Source: Bombyx mori
Lineage: Eukaryota > Arthropoda > Insecta > Lepidoptera > Bombycidae
Direction of reading: 5' to 3'
Length of the DNA stretch: 64,000 nucleotides
Assembly: GCF_030269925.1 (NCBI RefSeq)
Contig: NC_085132.1
Coordinates: forward strand, 3,184,501 to 3,248,500
This document shows positions 1 to 11,659 of the stretch, piece by piece. How positions within the stretch are numbered: position 1 is the first letter of the stretch; every line of letters begins with the position of its first letter. Position numbers and translations under genes: made by a program. The notes beneath the pieces are model-generated. The model ran no database searches, was not told the DNA's origin, and saw nothing but the letters and a program-made list of their open reading frames with translations.

Positions 1-302
1 ACATCGTGTAATAAAAATGAAACCCGCAAAATTATAATTTGCGTAATTACTAGTGGTAGGACCTCTTGTGAGACCGCGCGGGTGGGTACCACCACCCTGC
101 CTATTTCTGCCGTGAAGCAGTAATGCGTTTTGGTTTGAAGGGTGGGGCAGCCGTTGTAACTATACTTGAGACCTTAGAACATAAATCTCAAGGTGTCAAG
201 GTGGGTGGCGCATTTACGTTGTGGAAGTCTATGGGCTCCAGTAACCACTTAACACCAGGTGGGCTGTGAGCTCGTCCACCCATCTAAGCAATAAAAAAAA
301 AA
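1..302 (+). repeat. Bm1 SINE, 5' cut by window edge
   Basis: Matches the Bm1 body from the CATCGTGTAATAAAAAT segment through CAGCAGTAATGCG-like and GGGCAGCCGTTGTAAC motifs to an A-rich tail at about 290-302. The tRNA-like head would lie left of the window. It carries a small duplication (AAGGTGTCAAGGTGGG) near 190. Confidence 0.9.
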
Positions 303-312
303 ACGTACAATC

Positions 313-410
313 AACCTGCCTATTTCTGCCGTGAAGCAGTAATGCGCTAGCTTTGAAGGGCGGGGCAGCCGTTGTACTGTTAAAGCTCTTCCGCCCGTCT
401 GAGCAAAAAA
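313..410 (+). repeat. Bm1 SINE fragment, second copy in tandem
   Basis: Starts at CCTGCCTATTTCTGCCGTG and ends with a CGTCTGAGCAAAAAAAG tail, with an internal deletion between the GCCGTTGTA block and the 3' end. It follows the previous copy by about 10 bp in the same orientation. Confidence 0.75.
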
Positions 411-445
411 AGACTTATCTAAAAACAGGTCCGTCTTCAGCATAT

Positions 446-1010
446 TAAGTTACTAATAATAATAAATAGTTTAAAAAAACAAAAAAAAAACGCTTTTATA
501 GAAAATCCAACTAAAAAATAAAAAATAAATTTGAATTAAAAATAGTGTAAGAAAACATTATTTTATTGTATAAAAAAACGTGGGGTGCTTTTCAGGATAT
601 TATCAAAATAACCCATCTACTCATAGGTATCTGTTCATAAAATATTTATAGCTACTGATACCATGCACCCCACGCTTTTTTTTACAATAAAATCATTTTT
701 TCTTACACTATTTTTAATCCACATTTATTAAAATTTATTTTCTATTTTATAGTTGGATTTTCTATAAAGGCGTATTTTGTTAGTTTTTTTAAACTATTAT
801 TTATTTTTCATGTTTTAGTTGAATTTAAATTTTCTTCAATATACTTTTTTTTTTTTTTTTAATATTGAATTGTCTTCGGTCCTTAATAATTATACCAAAT
901 TTCGAGTTAATCCGACGTTTTAAAGGGGGTGAAAATCATGTTTAAACGTTCCGTTACAAACACACATACGTCTGAAGCTAATAAAAGCGTATTAAAAAGT
1001 AAAAGTTTTT
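446..1010. mobile_element. Foldback element with long inverted arms
   Basis: Two AT-rich arms of about 150 bp (446-596 and 664-815) are reverse complements, meeting at GTGGGGTGC / GCACCCCAC around a central 70 bp unit. The right flank (to about 1010) holds a stretch that recurs next to the other copies, with TTAATCCGACGTTTTAAA and ACGTCTGAAGCTAATAAAA. Related copies are at 8798-9320, 16405-16890 and 62900-63045. The transposon superfamily is not identified. Confidence 0.7.
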
Positions 1011-1242
1011 GATGTTTGAAAACGGATTTAAAATCCGAATCTAAAACATAATAGCTTTGTGACGTAAATAGAAAGGACGGTGCTACCTATAGTATCCCCG
1101 TGGATACAGCGCGCACTGGGCTTTATAGAATCCTTTGTTTTCTGACAGCGATGAAGGCGTGAAGTCTGACAATTCAATAATACTTTGAAAAATTCGTTTG
1201 GCTGAACATTCGTTTTTACGTTGCGAGTTAAAATATTTAGAA

Positions 1243-1290
1243 CTAGCGACCCGCTCCGGCTCCGCTCGGGTCTTTAACAAAAATTTCAAC
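1243..1290 (-). repeat. Helitron-like 3' end fragment
   Basis: The minus-strand reading ends GGAGCGGGTCGCTAG, the CTAG terminus seen on other lepidopteran Helitron-like elements. How far the element extends past 1290 is not clear. Confidence 0.35.
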
Positions 1291-1946
1291 TATATTTGAC
1301 GTTTTTTTATTTTTTTAAATAAAAGCATACTTATTGCGGCATAACTATAATAGTTAGGCATGTGCTGTCGCGACACTTTTTGTAAATAATAATGTGTTCT
1401 ACAAAGTCGTAGTACATTATTTTATTCTATCATCAATAGTTTTCGTAGGGCACGCGATGTAAAGAATATTTTAAGTAATTTTTTTACACCTTGGGTTACA
1501 TTATTAGAGTTTTAGTAAGGATTCCTAATTTTTTCAAAAAAGATTATAGCCTATGTCACTCGGTAATAGTATAGCTTCCAAACAGTTCAATACAAACAAA
1601 CAAACAAATCTTTCCTCTTCATAATATTGGTATAAGTAGATTAGCGGCCCGTTGGAAAATTCTGATTTTATTTTGTGTTAAATAACTGGAGCGCGTCTAA
1701 TTGTAATTGGGTCTGTTCGAATAAGGGATACGCATTCATTAATTTTTCTTATTTATTATTGATGAGCACTGTTTTATGAAATAACTTTTGTAGTTTTTTT
1801 TCTCAACATTTGAATTTCTCAAATTCACTATCGCCCTTGAAATAAAAAACCACGATTATATGCGGCATTAGTTCTTAAAAAATTCGTAGTTTTTGCAATT
1901 TTTTCAAATAGGAATTCCAAATAGAAAAAAAACAATGAACATCTTA

Positions 1947-2266
1947 ATGAGTTCGTTTGATCCCCTCACCTCCTTTTTATCATCGCACCTCCCGTCATCG
2001 GAGCAGAGTTCATCCATATTATCTGGAACCGCTGCGTTCATCGACAGTGCGTTTCCAGAGGTATTTTTTGCCACGTACCATCCGGCTTTGGAATGAACTC
2101 CCCTCCACGGTGATTTCCGAGCGCTATGACATGTCCTTCTTCAAACGAGGCTTGCGGAGAGTACTTAATAGTAGGCAGTGGCTTGGTTCTGCCCCTGGCA
2201 TTGCTGACGTCCATGAGCAACGGTGACCACTTACCATTAGGTGGGCCTTATGCTCGTCTGCCTACA
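1947..2266 (+). mobile_element. LINE fragment: ORF2 C-terminus and 3'UTR
   Basis: The frame at 1957-2226 encodes a typical LINE ORF2 C-terminus (FLPRTIRLWNELP, then YDMSFFKRGLRR). It is followed by the 3'UTR of a repeat seen ten or so times here (GGTGGGCC..GCTCGTCTGCCTACA). The 3' tail is interrupted by an RTE-type element and resumes at 2763-2790 as CTGCCTACAAAGGTAATAAAAAA. It is 5'-truncated and non-functional. Confidence 0.75.
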
Positions 2267-2762
2267 TCATCATCATTCATTATCCTGCCCTTCTCCCAGT
2301 CACCTGGGGTCGGGCAACATGTTCTTTCATTCCATACTCTTCTATCATATACCGCGAGCGAAGAGATCGCTCACTCCCCTCTTACCCATATCGTCTTTCA
2401 CACAATCCATCCATTTCTTCTTAGGTCTACCTCTTCCTCTGTATCCTTCCACATTCATAGTTAACACTCTCTTACCAACCTCATTTTCATTTCGTCTCAT
2501 CACATGTCCATACCATCCCAAACGCGCACTCCTCAGCTTCTCTGTCACAAGTGCCACTTTCAGACTTCCTCTAACATATTCATTCCGTATTCTATCCATT
2601 CTCGTTACTCCACACATCCATCGCAACATTCGCATCTCTGCTGCATGCAATCGCCTTTTATCCGCCACTTTTGTTGTCCAACAAGCTGATCCATACAAGA
2701 CGGCAGGCCTTATTAAGGTCTTATATATCTTCCCTTTTAGGGGAAGAGGACAAACTTCCCTT
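2267..2762 (-). mobile_element. 5'-truncated RTE-type LINE inserted in another LINE
   Basis: The minus-strand frame at 2345-2698 (117 codons) reads YGSACWTTK, AEMRMLRWMCGVTR, LGWYGHVMRRNE and RPKKKWMDCVKDD, the conserved C-terminal region of RTE-clade reverse-transcriptase proteins. The 3' end, at the low coordinate, is a CAT/ATG trinucleotide run typical of RTE. TCTGCCTACA at 2257-2266 and 2763-2772 is a 10 bp target duplication. Confidence 0.8.
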
Positions 2763-3319
2763 TCTGCCTACAAAGGTAATAAAAAAGCGGAACAGTGAAA
2801 TAAAAAAGTGGAACGGAAAAAAATGTTTCCAATAAAAAGATGAATGCACGCATCGAAATATTTTACACAGCTTCGGACGCAGCAAACGAATAAAGCTTGA
2901 ACACCCAAAAAAAGCTTCAATGAACACAAATATCACGTGTACAATATATTGAAAATATTTCTTTGAAATTCGTTAAAGCTAATAAAATGACGCATTTTAT
3001 ATTTTATTATTTACGAACCATTGAAGCGCGAAATTAATGCTTCCAAACATCGCCCTCGTTGCCACCTGGTGTTGGTTTGATTCTTCGATAGGATTTGCCT
3101 TATCGCTCACTGCGCAAGAAATTATGTATGGGCACGTGAAGATGAAGATAAGTTCATGTTCAGCTAAGCCGAGTCGCAAATCAAAGGATTAAGACTCTAA
3201 ATTAGAGGTATAATAAAGACGATTTTTCCAAATTAATAATATTAAATTGTAAATGATTCTAATGAATTGAATAGACCAGCTGAGGTGCAAATGGTGTCCT
3301 GGAAAATGTCGTATATTTT

Positions 3320-3690
3320 TGGAACGAAGTTCCTTATGGGACGATGCGGAGGGGGGTACCCTAACCAGGAAAAAACATCCGTAACGTAAGATTTTTATTA
3401 TTTATGTATAGTCTTAGTATGATGGCTATACAGTGTCTAATGTATAGTCTACGTGATGACGGTTATTATTATTATTCATATAAATAGCTGTTTCTTGGTA
3501 CATTATTATTAAATATTTTTTATAAAAAATAAAGTTGATAACTTTGTAAAATAGTTTCTTTTTTTTATCAATAAAAAAATCATAATAAAAAATGTATACC
3601 CGAATAATTATTTTCTTTATACCTCGAATAGAAGTTAATTAATTAATAATTTTATAATAAGGAACTTCGTTCCTATCTGGTGTCCCCCGA
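3320..3690. repeat. AT-rich segment flanked by GGAACGAAGTTCC palindromes
   Basis: The palindrome GGAACGAAGTTCCTTAT occurs near 3320 and in reverse at 3655-3675. The second copy adjoins a GGTGTCCCCCGACACC hairpin. I suspect a dispersed element but cannot name it. The stretch between holds only AT-rich sequence. Confidence 0.3.
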
Positions 3691-3744
3691 CACCACACAT
3701 CTTTTTTACAAGATTCTCGCTTGACTATTACAAACAAAGAAAGA

Positions 3745-4107
3745 GAAAGAAGAAGGATCGACACATTAGAAATGTAGTGTTGGAGAAGGATGCTCCGTAT
3801 ATCTTGGACTGAGCATCGCACCAACGCCTCGATCCTAAATGAACTAAAATCTCTCAAAGGTCGTCAAGAGTGCAATCCAGGATTCTTCGATATTTTGGAC
3901 ACGTATCGCGACGGCCAGCAGAGTCTATCGAGAAACTTCTTGTTCAAGGTAGGGTCAATGGTAAGAGATCTCGTGAACGAATCCCCATGCGTTGGACTGA
4001 TCAGGTGAAAGATCTTACTGAAACCTCACTTAACGAGTGCGTGCGCCAAGCCTCAGAAAAACTATGGAAAACCTTCGCAAGCTATGAAAAACATCTGCTT
4101 TAATAAA
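3745..4107 (+). pseudogene. LINE ORF2 C-terminal relic (RTE-like), frameshifted
   Basis: One frame gives RRMLRISWTEHRTNASIL. After a shift near 3865 the next frame continues RILRYFGHVSRRPAESIEK, then RWTDQVKDLT. This is the RTE-type pattern of an RML-W segment followed by GHV-RR and RW-D-VK. The shift and truncation make it a dead fragment. Confidence 0.7.
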
Positions 4108-4183
4108 CAAGAATTCCACATGACCACGACTGCACTGCCAAGAGTAACCGACTATGATGAAGACAAATATATTAAGATTAATA

Positions 4184-4380
4184 ATAGCTTAATCGGCGGT
4201 GGGGCACCGTTACGATGGACCGACTCAATAAAGGCAGCTCTAAATGGTCCCGTCAACGAGTGCACAAGAAGAGCCGCGAGATGCGAGAAGTGGTGACGTC
4301 TTGTGAAGCGCACCACCACCCGAAATGATGACCACGACCACTCTGCTTAGAATGCAAACGACTAAGAAGTAAGAAGAAGA
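4184..4380 (+). pseudogene. Second relic of the same LINE C-terminus
   Basis: Reads PLRWTDSIKAALNGPVNECTR, parallel to the RWTDQVKDLTETSLNECVR stretch just upstream, then a stop and a tail rich in CCACGACCA and AAGAAGAA. It is a separate 3' portion of the same family, in the same orientation. Confidence 0.65.
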
Positions 4381-4472
4381 ATAGCTCAATCGATCCTCAA
4401 GCTATGCGATTAACAACGAACAGCGTTTCATTTTTATTTATATGATATGTTCTTAGAAGAGAGAAGAGAGAA

Positions 4473-4741
4473 GAAGAATGAGAAACTGAGAAGTGCGCGT
4501 TTGGGATAGTATGGACATGTGATGAGAAGAAATTAAAATGAGGTTGGTAAGAGAATGTTAACTATAAATGTGGAAGGATATAGAAGAAGAGATAAACCTA
4601 AGAATAAATGGATGGATTGCGTGAAAGACGAAATGGGTAAGAGGGGAGTGAGCGAAGAAATGATATATGATAGAAGAGTATGGAAGGAGAAAACATGTTG
4701 GGCCGACCCCAGGTGACTGGGAGAAGGGCAGGATAATGATG
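4473..4741 (+). mobile_element. RTE-type LINE 3' fragment
   Basis: Encodes a stop-interrupted C-terminus matching the element at 2267-2762: EKLRSARLG, GHVMRRN, NVEGYRRRDKPKNKWMDCV. It ends at CTGGGAGAAGGGCAGGATAA followed by TGATG. At least two stops or substitutions show decay. Confidence 0.7.
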
Positions 4742-4744
4742 TTC

Positions 4745-6800
4745 TTAGCTATTACCCACGGCCTCACTCGTGTGGTCACAAAATAGTGACAGCGTAGTTT
4801 TCCGCTTGAAAGAGGCGATTTTTCGGAGCAAAAGATAGCTATGTTGACTTAATACTACAATAAGCTTAAAAAAATTATGTCAATATGTCCCTTTATTTCT
4901 ACGTGAAAAATCGACAATTAAACACACTTTCATATTTAAAATACTAAAAAGTGTGGATATATGCGGTCATTTTAACCAAAAAGTTCTCTAATTGTAGTAA
5001 TTTATCTAAAACTTACATTAAATAAGGAAAAAAGTCGCTTAAAAAAGCGATAATATTTGAATATAAATCCTAAGCGACTTTCGCAAAAAAACGCAAACTC
5101 GAAATCCTACCTTCGAAAACAGTCGGGAAATTATATTTTACGTACACGTTAATTCTGCTGTTTTTCAATTCAACGCCATCACCAATGCGTTGAATACAGA
5201 ACGTCGGTGAAATACAATAATATTCAAAAACAAAATTTCCAACATCAAACGTTTGAGTATCAATATATTTTCGGAAATAATTCTCTTCGAATTTCTACTT
5301 TAATGATCCCGGACCTGAAGTCCTCGATTTACTGACTACAATATGGACTTCAAAAGAAAAACAACAGCATTTTTAACGGTCAAGGGTATCGTCAGACGCG
5401 GCTTTAGTCGATGGAGATTAGCGACAGCTTTGATCGCACCTCAAAAGCTCTTAAGACCTGTTTAAAAATGAGAGATGATCCACGGTCTTTTAATAAATTT
5501 CCTCCTTAATACAGTTTTTGTCACGTTTTTTTTTGTTATATATCCATGTTGGTCGTGTGGCATTAATGTAAATCTGTATAGTTAAAGTTGTTAGGTATTT
5601 TTGAAGAAATTGTATACGTAGTTCTTAAATTGTTGTATTTAATATTATTCAAGTTTATATGGCTAATAATGCTTTTTTATTTACCGATAAAAATCCGTAA
5701 AAGTTCAGAAATTCGAGAAAATGAAACAAAACCGCTGCACGCGGGTTCTTTCTATCTTCGGGCTCTATGAAAAATTTTTATTGACGAAATTTCATTTTAT
5801 CTCATCACGTTTCATTTCGTTTTATTTAAGTTTTATTTTATTTCATCTCACTCCATTTCTCATGTAACACCAAGTATGAAATATTTGGCTAGAACAATAT
5901 CCAAGTCATGAAACAATAAAAACAAATTTGAGTACCAAATTTCTACTGGCTTTATAATTTTTTTTTTGTTCTCTATTTAATATTTCATACTAGTAGTTGT
6001 TACACGTAATGTATTTTACCGCAACACAATAAAAAAGCGTGACGTACGGGGTCAAAAGTCATGTGCCCTACACGAGAATAACCATTATCCCTTCATATTT
6101 CAAGTAACGCGTGCCCATTTGCAAATGAGTTTGTAAGACGCAAGAAAATTTTGTCCAATAATATTCCATGCTTATGCTTTACTTATGTACTAGACGCTGC
6201 AATATATCTGAATGTTGAATTCCAAGGTCTGTCATCTTTATTAAATGAATTCGAGAGAGGTTTAGAAACTAAGCAACAGGGAGCTAGCTATTAGTTTAAT
6301 GCTATATTTTGGAGATTTTCATTAGACTTCAGAAAATTTAAAACAAAGTTGAAAATATAGTGAAGTGAGTTACATAAATTGTGATGAATCCGTCAAAATA
6401 TTAAAATATATTGGTGACAAAGAAATAGTAAATGTTTACAACGTACCTGTTTTGTTGTATGAACAATGTAGTTCCAAAAGGAAAATAGATTACAAGAACG
6501 TTTCACTCGATTCATTTCGCATAGTACAGACTAAGTGGGTTTCATGTGAATGCTTGAATCGGCTTTAGTGCGGCGCTTTATTAGTAGTAATTCAGTTTAT
6601 AGGCTGGATAACCAGGCCCATTTTAAAAGGTTGTGAGAGATACACGGAAAACATGCACTTTATTGAAAAAGCGTTGCTATTATTTAAATATACTTACTTT
6701 CCATCGTTTAATTCACCGAGTGGTAGGAGCTTTTTATTTTTGAATTTGATGCAACCGTCGTTCCCATCGTTAACCACAAGACCTTTTTACTGCTATAGGC
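4745..6800. other. Intergenic, no gene recognised
   Basis: AT-rich sequence with only short accidental reading frames. Near 5090-5110 and 6040-6120 there are short GC-richer patches, but no family is recognisable. Confidence 0.5.
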
Positions 6801-6804
6801 TAAA

Positions 6805-6945
6805 ACCCCACGGATCGGTACTACCCGCCTATTCATAAGTCGTATGCGTATTGATTTGAATGGTGGAAGTCATTACTTAAGAGAATCGAACCATAATTCT
6901 CAAGGTTAATCCCTGAATTCACGTCGCTGTATCCAACCCCTTGAT
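6805..6945 (+). repeat. Very decayed Bm1-like fragment
   Basis: Weak similarity in order: TACTACCCGCCTATTC, GATTTGAATGGTGG and TAATTCTCAAGGT echo the Bm1 body. The identity is low. Confidence 0.35.
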
Positions 6946-6964
6946 ACGTAGATTATGAGCTTAT

Positions 6965-8250
6965 TTGATGCTGAGCATTAATAAATTATCGCAGATACAT
7001 TGAACTACTACCACGTGGTGAAAGCTATTAATGGATGCGTAGACGACTCATGATATATTGTAAAACATGGAAACCATGAACAATACATACCTACTGCTTA
7101 AACCAGGGGTCTATTTTGAAACAGCCAAAGGCTGAATTTAGTTAAAAAAATATATGTTGCTTAAAATATTTTAAAAGCATATTTGCTACATGATGCTCTT
7201 TTGTATTATAGCCACAAAGATACACACATTCTAATCTGAATTGCCAGCCTTCTCTAAATTAACTTTCTTTCGGTTAACTCAACAAAATTAGGTATAAACT
7301 TTAATGAATTTTAAGAAGCGTTTTACGAGGTGTTTCTTTAAATTAAACAAGACGTCTGGCAAGGTTATTATTCTTAGACAAACTGAGTCTCGTAAATGGT
7401 AAGATCGTTACTGTGTTCTTAGAAAATAATATCAAAATTGGACATCTGATTTCGTATTTCTATTCAATGAACAATACGATTAAAGATAACGAGCATTTTG
7501 AAGAAAGAACTTCATTCAGCTTATTAAGAGCTGAGACATAATGTTTCGAATTAATGGCATTGAACCTACATGCAATGTTTTTTTCCAACAACGCTATTTT
7601 TGGGTGGAATTTATATAAGGGTTGTGAATTCTATGTTTGATAGGTATAATAGTATATTCTGAGTCTACATTTTTAAAAATAAAACACATAATTTCTTTAG
7701 TAATTGGGAGAGCTAGTAATCAGACATTTAGCTAATTCAAAACTGTCAACTAAGGTAAAAAAATAAATAAATGATATCAGTAGTATTTACATACATATAA
7801 CATATCGTACATTCCACTCAGACTTTGCTCAACTTAAAGCTCAGATTAAGCTTGGATACTCGAACAAGCGAGGCAACTTTTACTTATCGTTAAATAAGGC
7901 TTAACCTGCACAAAGCTCAAATTCAATAGTTTTAGTTAGCTAACACATACTACTTACCCTCATTAAAAGTAATACTGAACCACATCTAGAGGGTTAATAG
8001 AGTTAATAAACAAGAGTGGAAATGAAACAGGGCAATTTATGAAAGGGAATCAGAATTATAACGTCTTAATAGGTGTTCTTAGTTGCCTACGGTATGCACA
8101 TTTCAATGCTAAGGAAAACCGTATGTACTAATCTGTATGGTAAAAAAAGGAACCTGTTTAGCGTTCATTATCATTTTCATTGCAGCTGGTAACAAAATTG
8201 TCTCAAGTTTATTCGGTTGGTAGTTTGTCTTTTATGAACATAATGTTTTT
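6965..8250. other. Intergenic, nothing recognised
   Basis: AT-rich with no coding signal, tRNA-like boxes or paired termini that I can see. Confidence 0.5.
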
Positions 8251-8491
8251 TTTTTATGCTTAGAGGCGTGGACGAGCTCACAGCCCACCTGATGTTAAGT
8301 GGTTACTGGAGCCCATGGACATCTACAACGTAAATGCGCCACCCACCTTGAGATATAAGTTCGAAGATCTCAGTATAGTTACAACGGCTGCCCCACCCTT
8401 CAAACCGAAAAGCATTACTGCTTCACGGCAGAAATAGGCAGGGCGGTGGTACCTACCCGCACGGACTCACAAGAGGTCCTACACCAGTAAA
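8251..8491 (-). repeat. Bm1 SINE
   Basis: Reverse-oriented body with the T-rich end at 8251-8258, AGCTCACAGCCCACCTGATG, TACTGCTTCACGGCAG and the CCTACACCAGTAA end. The tRNA-like head is missing. Confidence 0.9.
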
Positions 8492-8797
8492 AAATGTACC
8501 ACTGATATATTTGCCTCCGTTTTCTAAACGTGCATTATTTAGATGACATTCTGTTGGTATATTGAGAACAAATTCTAATTCAGTATTTTCGTTAATTCTA
8601 AGATTCCATTTTTGGTAACTTTGTGATACCTAGAATATTAAGAATATAGATATTGCAGAAAATACCTCAAAAGTCAATACGCGCATTTATCCCCCATAGA
8701 AAGTCTAAACTTCAAACGTTTACACAAACACGATCTAAATGTACATTTATATAGGCATGATGGCTTGATATTAGCACTGAATATTATTAGTAACTTG

Positions 8798-9320
8798 CTT
8801 TTTATTAATACACTTTTAATAACTTCAGACGTATGTATGTTTGTAATGGAATCTTTGAACATGATTTTGACCCCCTTTAAAACGTTGGATTAACTCGAAA
8901 TTTGATATGCTTATTAAGGACCGATGACAATTCAGGATTAAAAAAATTAAAAAAAAAAAAAAATATTCAACTCAAAAATTAAAAATAAAGAATACTTTAT
9001 AAAATAGCAAATGACGCTTTATTGATAATCCAACTAAAAAATATAAAACATTTTTTTAAAGTTTAAAGTTTTAGAAGATATTTGAAGATTTAGAAGTGGG
9101 GTACTTTTCAGGATATTATCAAAATAACCCTTCTACTCATATCTGTTCATAAAATATTTATTACTTCTCATACCATGCACCCACCGCTTTTTTTACAATA
9201 AAATCATTTTTTCTTACACTATTTTTAATTGAAATTTATTAAAATTTATTTTCCAATTTTTAGTTGGATTTTCAATAAAAGCGTCATTTGTTAGTTTTTT
9301 TAAACTATTATTCATTCGAC
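8798..9320. mobile_element. Foldback element, reverse of the 446-1010 copy
   Basis: The CTTCAGACGTATG / GGATTAACTCGAAATTTG module comes first (8798-8930). The inverted arms follow, pivoting on GTGGGGTAC at about 9098 and CACCCACCGC at about 9177, with the shared centre TTTTCAGGATATTATCAAAA between them. Confidence 0.7.
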
Positions 9321-9324
9321 AAAA

Positions 9325-10314
9325 AGATCACCAAACTCTACGCCATACGAAACAACTCTTCTTCAACCAGTTAGTGGAATATCGTGAAAATTATCGACCA
9401 CTACTTGCAAAGAGGTAAAATTCAAAACTATTTTTTTTTGCTACTATAGAAATGAGAACGAGTTCAAAGCCTACCTGATTTTGTAGCGGGCTTTTCATCG
9501 CAACGCTAAGCTAACACTGTAGTTTTCTTGAATTTAAAAGAAAGCACGCTCCAGAAATTTTATGATCCATTTCTTATGTTTCACTATCTAACTGTAGCGC
9601 AGTAGCTGTGTACATATTATTCTGAACTAGCACAGGAATAAAGTTTTAGAAAAGGCATAAAATATAATCAAATAATAACAGTGTACTGATAGTGGAGATC
9701 GTGAGGCTTCTTTATAAAATCCAGGATTCACAGTACCGCTAATCAAAAATAATAATTAACTAATTTATCAATTTTGTGAAATTGTATTAATTTATGATGA
9801 CTAAGGCAACTGTGCAGTGTAAGATAGTGATTGTTGGAATTCATATTATGGTAAATATTGTAATGTTGACAATTGTTATTTTTATATTGTTGGTTATTAA
9901 TATGTGTAATTTTCAGATGCCCGATGAAGGTCTAATAAAAGACCGAAACGTTGCAAAAATAATAATGTAATTTGTTATTATGATCCTATTTTGTCCACAT
10001 TCCTGAGATACAAAATATTTTATTAATAATTATGGACGATAATATTAATAATATTAAAACCTAGTATCACCGGTTACGTATTCAACGTGTAACTGGTACA
10101 GACGGTGACCGACCTTCCCAATGTTGATTTGAGAACAGCTCAACGCAGTGTCGGCAGATCGAAGGGTACACGCAGCTAATTACGTAACTTGACAGTCACG
10201 TTTATCACAACGCAGTTGCTGAAAAAGACAAATTGGACACGAATCAGTAATTTGTGCAAAAGCTCATTTTATCATAATGAAGTCAGAAATCTTTAGAGAT
10301 ACGTTCATCGAATC
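9325..10314. other. Intergenic with a hairpin-bearing repeat end
   Basis: No coding signal. At 9915-9960 CCCGATGAAGGTCT and AAAGACCGAAACGTTGC form a GGTCT/AGACC hairpin beside the GAAACGTTG motif common in Penelope-like and related retroelement ends. That assignment is only a guess. Confidence 0.3.
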
Positions 10315-10322
10315 GTCTAGAG

Positions 10323-10681
10323 CAGTGATTCTCAACCTTTTATTTGTTGCGGCACATATATAACGATTTTAAAATTTGGCGACACACATTAAACGATTTT
10401 AAAATTTGGCGGCACACAAAGAAAAAGATTTAAACTATTTACTTTCTAAAACATTGCATAAAACGTTTATAAAAACCATTAAATATACGAAATAAACTAA
10501 TATATGCTTTAATAATATTTAAACGTTTAAAAAGGGATTACTTACAAGCTAATAATAAAAAAAAATGATTTGATATAATTTCATAATATTAACATCATTA
10601 TATATTGGAAAAATTTGGCGGCACACTTTTGAAATTTCGCGGCACACAAAAGTGCCGCGGAACAGTGGTTGAGAATCACTG
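10323..10681. mobile_element. hAT-type MITE with perfect 8 bp target duplication
   Basis: The termini are CAGTGATTCTCAACC and GGTTGAGAATCACTG, a perfect 15 bp inverted repeat. GTCTAGAG flanks it on both sides (10315-10322 and 10682-10689), the 8 bp duplication expected of hAT transposition. The interior (359 bp total) is non-coding with repeated ATTTTAAAATTTGGCGGCAC motifs near both ends. Confidence 0.92.
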
Positions 10682-10689
10682 GTCTAGAG

Positions 10690-11655
10690 ACACGTGACAA
10701 TCAAAAAAATAAAAAGACGTGTGGCACTCGGAGACTGCCGCGGTAAAGCTATTGCATAGCATTTTTTATCAACTTATGCAATTATAAATCGACAATAATT
10801 ATTTAATATTAAAACAACAATAACATAAGATCCGGCGAGAAACTCAGTGGGCTAACTTTCAATGAATCTGCTACATTGTGAGTATTCCATTTTGACCGCG
10901 CACTCACTAGAGGGCGCTACATGGGATAGAGACACGCCTTTGGATGCTAGTTCTAACTCTCATTCGCCCAGAATCAACTATTTAGCTAGTTTATTTTTAA
11001 TGCCACTCCAATCACTGAATGAGTAGTAGGAGTAGTAATAAAATTCTTCGACTAAGCGATAGAAAAAGGCACGCCCAACGCATTGTAATTAGATATAATT
11101 TTCTATTTTACAATTCCGTTTGTCGCCGATAGATGGCGCTTGAGGCAAAAGCTGAATCGCGCTATCGTTGTGTTACCCACGAAATTATATCACATATTTT
11201 GATAGTACTTAAATCGGTGTTTAGTCTTCTTACTTTAAACACAACACAAGCGCAAAGTTTGAATGTGTTGAACGCGAAATATATAGTAGGCGTAGTGAGG
11301 GATGGAAGGTTTTTTCGTTACGGAATTTCATGATTCCGCTCTCAAGCCGCGCTCAAGGCACGCGATAAAATCTATGCAATAGCTTAAAAAAAATAAGACA
11401 AAAATGTTTTTTAAAATCACATTCGCTGCCGACCTAAAAACCGACGAAGCTGGAAAAAGCCGTGTACTGAAAATTATTAGAGCATTTTCCTTTAAGCTTT
11501 TCAGTATTAAAACGTAGATTTATAAAAGGAAAGATAGTCGGGTGTACATTTTTGTTTCTTTGAAGCTTCCGTTCATATCGACTCTTTCACATCGAAATTT
11601 ATTTAAGGACTGCTATATTTTTCTCATACAATAATAATTTGTCCAATGCGAAATG
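10690..11655. other. Intergenic, no gene; short LINE scrap
   Basis: Near 10830-10860 GATCCGGCGAGAAACTCAGT matches, in reverse, the 3'UTR of the jockey-type LINE found at 22776 and 37561. Around 11090-11340 is a slightly GC-richer unit (ATAGATGGCGCTTGAGG) with no recognisable product. Confidence 0.4.
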
Positions 11656-11659
11656 TTAA

